DNA of 64,000 bases, from positions 2,108,001 to 2,172,000 of the forward strand of contig JADKIR010000004.1 of NCBI GenBank assembly GCA_016722655.1. Direction: 5' to 3'. Below, in pieces: positions 60,310 to 64,000 of the stretch. Under the pieces are notes generated by a model that made no database searches, was not told the DNA's origin, and worked only from the letters and a program-made list of their open reading frames with translations. The DNA comes from Cytophagaceae bacterium (GTDB lineage Bacteria; Bacteroidota; Bacteroidia; Cytophagales; Spirosomataceae). The position numbers were made by a program, and so were the translations under genes. Positions within the stretch are counted from its first letter, which is position 1. Each line of letters begins with the position of its first letter.

Positions 60310-61128
60310 TTATGCCATGGCATAAACAATCTCTTTTACTTTTTCGGCCCACTCTTGTTCCGTCCTCGAACTATCAAAATGAGTATAGGGAATTGGTTTT
60401 CCTATTACAATGGTTACTTTTTTTCCTCTTTGTGCAAACATCTCATCTGCCAGATAAAACATTTCAATGTTGGCTCCGATTCCTATGTTTTTACGAAATC
60501 TCGCTAAATTATAAAAAAAGTCTGAATTTCGCCCTTCTATGAAAACAGGAATAATATCTTTTTTGTGTTTTTTGGCTTTGGATATAAAACTTTTCTTCCA
60601 CTCCAGATCTTTTATAACTCCGTTTTTACGTTTTCGTGAAACAAGACCTGCCGGAAAAACCAGCATTGCCTGGTCACTGGCATAGGTTTCGTCTATCGCA
60701 CGCATTGCTTCTCTTGCCTGACCTCCGTGTTTATTGATAGGAATAAATAGCGGCCAAAGGTTTTTTATGTTCATCAGGATATCATTCACCAGAAACTTTA
60801 GGTCTTTACGGTACTTACCAAGGGCATGCATAAATGCCACTCCGTCTAATCCTCCTAATGGATGATTTGAAGCAAAAACAATACCACCGGTAAGAGGAAT
60901 GTTTTCAGCTCCTTTCAGTTCTACATTTACTTTTAATTCCTGTGTGATTAGGGCATCAACAAAGTCCAGGCCTTCAAGATGACCTATGTTTTTCATCACA
61001 GCGTTGATGTCATCTTCATGTACTATCCGCTCAATATATCTTAATAAAAACCCCGGCATCCATTTTAAAAGCTTAGGGTTTTTACGGCCAATTACATCAC
61101 GTATAATAATAAATTTTTGGTCTTCCAT
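60310..61128 (-). CDS. glsA: PlsC-family O-acyltransferase of aminolipid synthesis
   Basis: 272 residues, in the lysophosphatidic-acid acyltransferase superfamily and resembling GlsA/OlsA. The catalytic motif is NHPLGGLD near residue 88, with five residues between His and Asp instead of the four of standard PlsC; this spacing is usual in this branch. The following VFPAGLVSRKRKN and GRNSDFF are consistent. It would add the second acyl chain to the hydroxy group of the N-acyl amino acid made by the product of the adjacent gene. First gene of the pair; its upstream 440 bases show no supported gene. Confidence 0.8.
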   Translation of the reverse strand: MEDQKFIIIRDVIGRKNPKLLKWMPGFLLRYIERIVHEDDINAVMKNIGHLEGLDFVDALITQELKVNVELKGAENIPLTGGIVFASNHPLGGLDGVAFMHALGKYRKDLKFLVNDILMNIKNLWPLFIPINKHGGQAREAMRAIDETYASDQAMLVFPAGLVSRKRKNGVIKDLEWKKSFISKAKKHKKDIIPVFIEGRNSDFFYNLARFRKNIGIGANIEMFYLADEMFAQRGKKVTIVIGKPIPYTHFDSSRTEQEWAEKVKEIVYAMA

Positions 61129-61527
61129 AAAGTCAAACTAATTCACTTTATTGTTATTTTTAGAGAAAAATGAGTCATGAATTTTACAACGAGTGCATGA
61201 TTTTAAAAATGAAACAAAATTTACAAATATTATTTTTTCGAATTTTTTCGTAAAAACTAAATTATTTTAGAGATTACGATTTCTAAAATTGATAAATGTT
61301 AGTTCTCAAAGAATACTTTTTTAAGAGAATTAGAATTTGTTTTTTTGAATATCTGCACTATTACAGAAATTTTCTTTGGGTCCCATTGTTTCATTCACAA
61401 AATTAAGAATGTTTTTATTAAGCTTTGTTGTGGTACATAGGATTATTTCAAAAAGCCGATTATAAATTTTTTGAAATATAAAAGTTTACCCCAATCGTTT
61501 TTAATAAAATATTTTAGAACATAAAAA

Positions 61528-61554
61528 AAGCTATCCCAAAAAAAGAGATAGCTT
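61528..61554 (-). terminator. Terminator of the cyclophilin gene
   Basis: AAGCTATC and GATAGCTT form an 8-bp stem with an 11-base loop; on the minus strand it is followed by seven Ts. Confidence 0.8.
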
Positions 61555-61574
61555 GGTTGAAAAAATCTAAATAA

Positions 61575-62018
61575 TCAGGCAACCTCCTCAATCACCGTAA
61601 TCTTTTGAATCTTATCACCCTGACGGAGTTGGTCGATTACATCCTGCCCTTCAATAACTTTTCCGAAACAAGTATGGTTGCGGTCCAGATGTTGTGTGCC
61701 CTGGCGGTTGTGGCAGATAAAAAACTGAGAACCACCTGTATTCCTTCCTCTGTGGGCCATAGAAAGTACGCCCCTGTCGTGATACTGCAATTCGCCGGTC
61801 AGCTCACAAGGAATAGTATAACCGGGACCACCTCCACCTGTACCATCAGGATCTCCACCCTGCACCACAAAATTTGGAATAACCCTGTGGAAAGTAAGCC
61901 CATCATAAAACCCTTTATTGGATAGATCAATAAAATTTTGAACTGCAATAGGGGCGTCGGTATCATAAAACTCAATCAACATCGTACCCTTATCGGTTAT
62001 CATTTCTGCTTTTCTCAT
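61575..62018 (-). CDS. ppiB: Cyclophilin-type peptidyl-prolyl isomerase
   Basis: 147 residues with no signal peptide, hence a cytosolic protein-folding isomerase. Conserved residues: FHRVIPNFVVQGGDPDGTGGGGPGY holds the catalytic Arg and Phe, MAHRGRNTGGSQFFICH the Gln and Phe of the site, and HLDRNHTCFGKVIEG the C-terminal loop (His in place of the usual Trp/His). A shorter, standard single-domain form. Monocistronic. Confidence 0.92.
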   Translation of the reverse strand: MRKAEMITDKGTMLIEFYDTDAPIAVQNFIDLSNKGFYDGLTFHRVIPNFVVQGGDPDGTGGGGPGYTIPCELTGELQYHDRGVLSMAHRGRNTGGSQFFICHNRQGTQHLDRNHTCFGKVIEGQDVIDQLRQGDKIQKITVIEEVA

Positions 62019-62181
62019 GTATTAATATTAATTTTTTGCAAAAATAATATTCCTGACGGGTAATTCAGTAAATAAATTTTGTCCTTAACACTTATGCTAT
62101 AACTATGGAATAAATTCAAAGTATATGGAAATTGTGATAGTGGGCTATGTGGATATTTCTTTTGCAATTGAAAAATGGTAA

Positions 62182-62638
62182 AATACCTTCACAAATGCAT
62201 TAATGTTTGTTGACTCCACATTTTCGGTAACAAATACAGGCAATTATTATGCAAAATTTCAATCAACAGGATGTCCAAATGATTCAATTTCAGCTCATTT
62301 TGAAGTTTTTATTGGCAATAATTATATAACAAAGCCTTTGAAAGTATCAAATATTGAAATATGTCCCTTACTTTCAACAAGGTATGAAGTAGAGGATATA
62401 AACAATGTTTTTGGATTGTATTATTGGTACTAGGAAGGAAATAAAAATTTACGATTGGTGGAATGTTTTAATAAAAACACATAAGGTTTCAGATGTTAAT
62501 AATGTATTATCATCTAAAAAGTCTTTGGAAATAAGTTTAAAAGAAAGTAGTTTGGCAACTGGTGTATATTTATATAAAATTTATTTCAACAAAGATGGTT
62601 TAAAGGAAAAAACGGGGGTTTTTGAAATAGTAAGATAA
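62182..62638 (+). pseudogene. Remnant of a T9SS surface protein
   Basis: Two overlapping frames: 62182-62433 has an Ig-like module ending (VDSTFSVTNTGNYYAKFQSTGC, EICPLLSTRYEVEDINNVFG, YYWY then stop), and 62405-62638 has the terminal strand part of a type A sorting domain (SLEISLKESSLATGVYLYKIYF, VFEIVR). Together they look like the last 150 residues of a secreted protein with a stop and frameshift in between. The bulk of the gene is absent upstream. Probably dead, though short read-through products cannot be excluded. Confidence 0.5.
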
Positions 62639-62689
62639 AAACTTTAAAAAATGTTTAAACCGAAAAATTATAGGAATTCAAATAATACA

Positions 62690-63029
62690 AAAAAGCCCCT
62701 ATTTCTAAGTAATTTTTGGCGGGACGGTGATACGGCAACCCGGCGGGGCTTATCCGCGATTTATTTTCAAAATTTACAAATGAATATAAACAAAAAAAGC
62801 CCTCGTTTCTGAGATCTTTTTGGCGGGACTGTGATACGGCAACCCGGCGGGGCTCAATCGCGATTTATTTTCAAAATTTACATATGAATATAAACAAAAA
62901 AAGCCCTCATTTCTGAGAGCTTTTTGGCGGGACGGTGGTACGGCAACCCGGCGGGGCTCATCCGCGATTTATTTTCTAAATTTACAATTGAATATAAACA
63001 AAAAAAGCCCTCATTTCTGAGAGCTTTTT
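62690..63029. repeat. Tandem 104-base units containing a terminator hairpin
   Basis: GGCGGGAC(G/T)GTG starts units at 62718, 62822 and 62926 with an exact 104-base spacing, and the next unit start at 63030 is replaced by tRNA-Asp 3' sequence. Each unit contains TACGGCAACCCGGCGGGGCT, an AT-rich part with ATTTATTTTC, and the hairpin AAGCCCTCATTTCTGAGAGCTTTT. The copies differ at a few bases. A partial hairpin at 62690-62717 precedes the first unit. Confidence 0.85.
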
Positions 63030-63053
63030 GGCGGTCCGGACGGGACTCGAACC
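63029..63053 (-). other. 3' end of a tRNA-Asp gene (candidate attachment-site remnant)
   Basis: On the minus strand GGTTCGAGTCCCGTCC and GGACCGCCA is the T-arm, acceptor strand and encoded CCA of a Bacteroidota tRNA-Asp. To the right, where the anticodon and D arms should be, no tRNA sequence follows. A tRNA-like terminator hairpin follows on its 3' side. Such orphan tRNA 3' ends mark one end of an integrated element. Confidence 0.65.
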
Positions 63054-63304
63054 ATTTCAGTAACTTATTGATTTTTAATGTCTTGTAAACCCTTTAAATC
63101 TGAGGTCACCTAATAGGTATCTAAAAAAAACTTTCACTTTTTCAAATATTTTTAGGCCTAACAAAAATAACTAAATCAATTCAAAAGAAATATAAAATGA
63201 TAAATAATTAAGATTTAAGTAATTCAAAACAACACAAAGTAGCATAAAAGACAAATCGTAAAATATTGAATATCAAATAGTTATATTTTTTTATTCCAAT
63301 TTTT

Positions 63305-63349
63305 GATACTATATTTACATATAATTTTAAACTAAAACAATATAGTATC
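63305..63349. promoter_or_regulatory. Inverted repeat upstream of the 63350 gene
   Basis: GATACTATAT (63305-63314) and ATATAGTATC (63340-63349) are perfect 10-bp arms, 25 bases apart; the right arm ends immediately before the start codon. The left arm overlaps a -7-like sequence (TATATTTA). A repressor binding both arms could control the gene; recombination-site function is also possible. Confidence 0.5.
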
Positions 63350-64000
63350 ATGGCAAGGCAATCAGGTCACGTTAAATATGTCGGAACTATCGGTGATATA
63401 CGACATTTCAAAATTAAAGGAAATTCAGGCTATTTTGCAGGTCTTAAAGGTGGACCAACTGGCGATCAAGTTCTCACAGCACCCGAGTTCGCAAGGACTA
63501 GAGAAAATATGTCAGAATTTACAGCTTGTGCAATGGCAGGGAAGTCCATTAGAGTGGGTTTTTCTGCATTAATGAAACAAATGTCTGACCCGCAACTTAC
63601 AGGCCGTCTTACGGGAATCATGAAAAAGATTAACCTTGAAGATGGATCAGAAGCAAGAGGGCAGCGGGCCATTCTTATTTCACAACAATCTCAATATCTA
63701 ACAGGGCTAGATTTTAACAAAAATAAGTCTCTGGTAAGGATTCTTTCAGCTCCCTTTACACTTACTCCCGAAACGGATAGAAGTGGCTCAAATTTAGCTT
63801 TTGCAGACTTTATTCCTGCTAATATGGTTAATGCACCTGCCGGTACTACTCATTTCAGGCTTATTAATGCTCTGGCAATCGTTTCGGACTTTGCCTATAA
63901 TCAACAATCTGGAAATTATGAATCAGTAGACCCCGCTAACAATGAAAAAGGTGCAATTACCTACAGTGATTATTTGGATATCAAACAACCTACAGGAAAT
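63350..64000 (+). CDS. Protein of an uncharacterised Bacteroidota family (partial)
   Basis: An ATG at 63350 opens a frame of 217 codons that runs off the end. It starts MARQSGHVKYVGTIGDIRHFK, then FKIKGNSGYFAGLKGG, FARTRENMSEFTACAMAGK and GLDFNKNKSLVRILSAPF, features of a family that I recall from many Bacteroidota genomes, usually next to integrated elements or phage-like genes, with unknown function. No signal peptide. The gene begins 300 bases right of the tRNA-Asp fragment, so it is probably on the integrated element. The 3' end is outside the window. Confidence 0.8.
   Translation, partial: MARQSGHVKYVGTIGDIRHFKIKGNSGYFAGLKGGPTGDQVLTAPEFARTRENMSEFTACAMAGKSIRVGFSALMKQMSDPQLTGRLTGIMKKINLEDGSEARGQRAILISQQSQYLTGLDFNKNKSLVRILSAPFTLTPETDRSGSNLAFADFIPANMVNAPAGTTHFRLINALAIVSDFAYNQQSGNYESVDPANNEKGAITYSDYLDIKQPTGN

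Noticed and set aside
62718..63029. Tandem units as tRNA genes
   Set aside because: The GGCGGGAC... segments do not form a T-arm plus acceptor with proper lengths; only the last, 63029-63053, matches a tRNA 3' end.

Overview
The window comes from the chromosome of a member of the Bacteroidota, most probably a cytophagal-type gliding or T9SS-bearing bacterium. Evidence: three proteins with type IX secretion C-terminal domains, a DUF1501/DUF1800 pair, many SusD-less outer-membrane barrels and lipoproteins, menaquinone synthesis (menD), a GlsA/GlsB-like aminolipid acyltransferase pair, AT-rich intergenic DNA, and promoters of the Bacteroidota type (TTG about 17-19 bases before TAnnTTTG). The genus cannot be fixed from the sequence alone.

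Layout. 0.1-21 kb is ordinary chromosome: hemE, a thioredoxin-like protein, ilvE, a broken IS200-type transposase, an S41 peptidase lipoprotein, menD, several membrane and beta-barrel proteins, then a redox cluster (c-type cytochrome lipoprotein, YceI, DUF5777 barrel, Rieske protein) facing an ECF sigma factor with its membrane partner, a P460-like cytochrome and an MFS transporter. 33.3-62 kb is again ordinary: a secreted GH65 enzyme, tRNA-Phe, an Fe-S membrane oxidoreductase, anmK, DUF1501/DUF1800, aspC, large surface proteins, greA, a GH3 beta-glucosidase, an RluA pseudouridine synthase, lpd, the acyltransferase pair and a cyclophilin.

The unusual part is about 21.3-33.3 kb. Here short, mostly unrecognised minus-strand genes alternate with ten copies of a ~258-base structured repeat (plus one left-arm fragment), all in the same orientation. 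Each minus-strand gene ends 2-77 bases from the right end of a repeat, so on the minus strand every unit reads gene then repeat, like gene cassettes followed by recombination sites. One 64-residue gene occurs twice with identical protein sequence, and its duplication carries the halves of the flanking repeats with it. Two toxin-antitoxin modules (AbiE and HicBA) and an IS3-type element sit in the array. The repeats do not match the integron attC consensus and no recombinase is in the window, so the mechanism is open.

The right edge (62.2-64 kb) holds a decayed surface-protein gene, three exact 104-base tandem units containing a terminator, a 25-base 3' end of a tRNA-Asp gene without its 5' part, and then the start of a gene of a Bacteroidota-specific family that runs off the window. 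The tRNA fragment suggests that an integrated element begins at about 63.05 kb and extends to the right.
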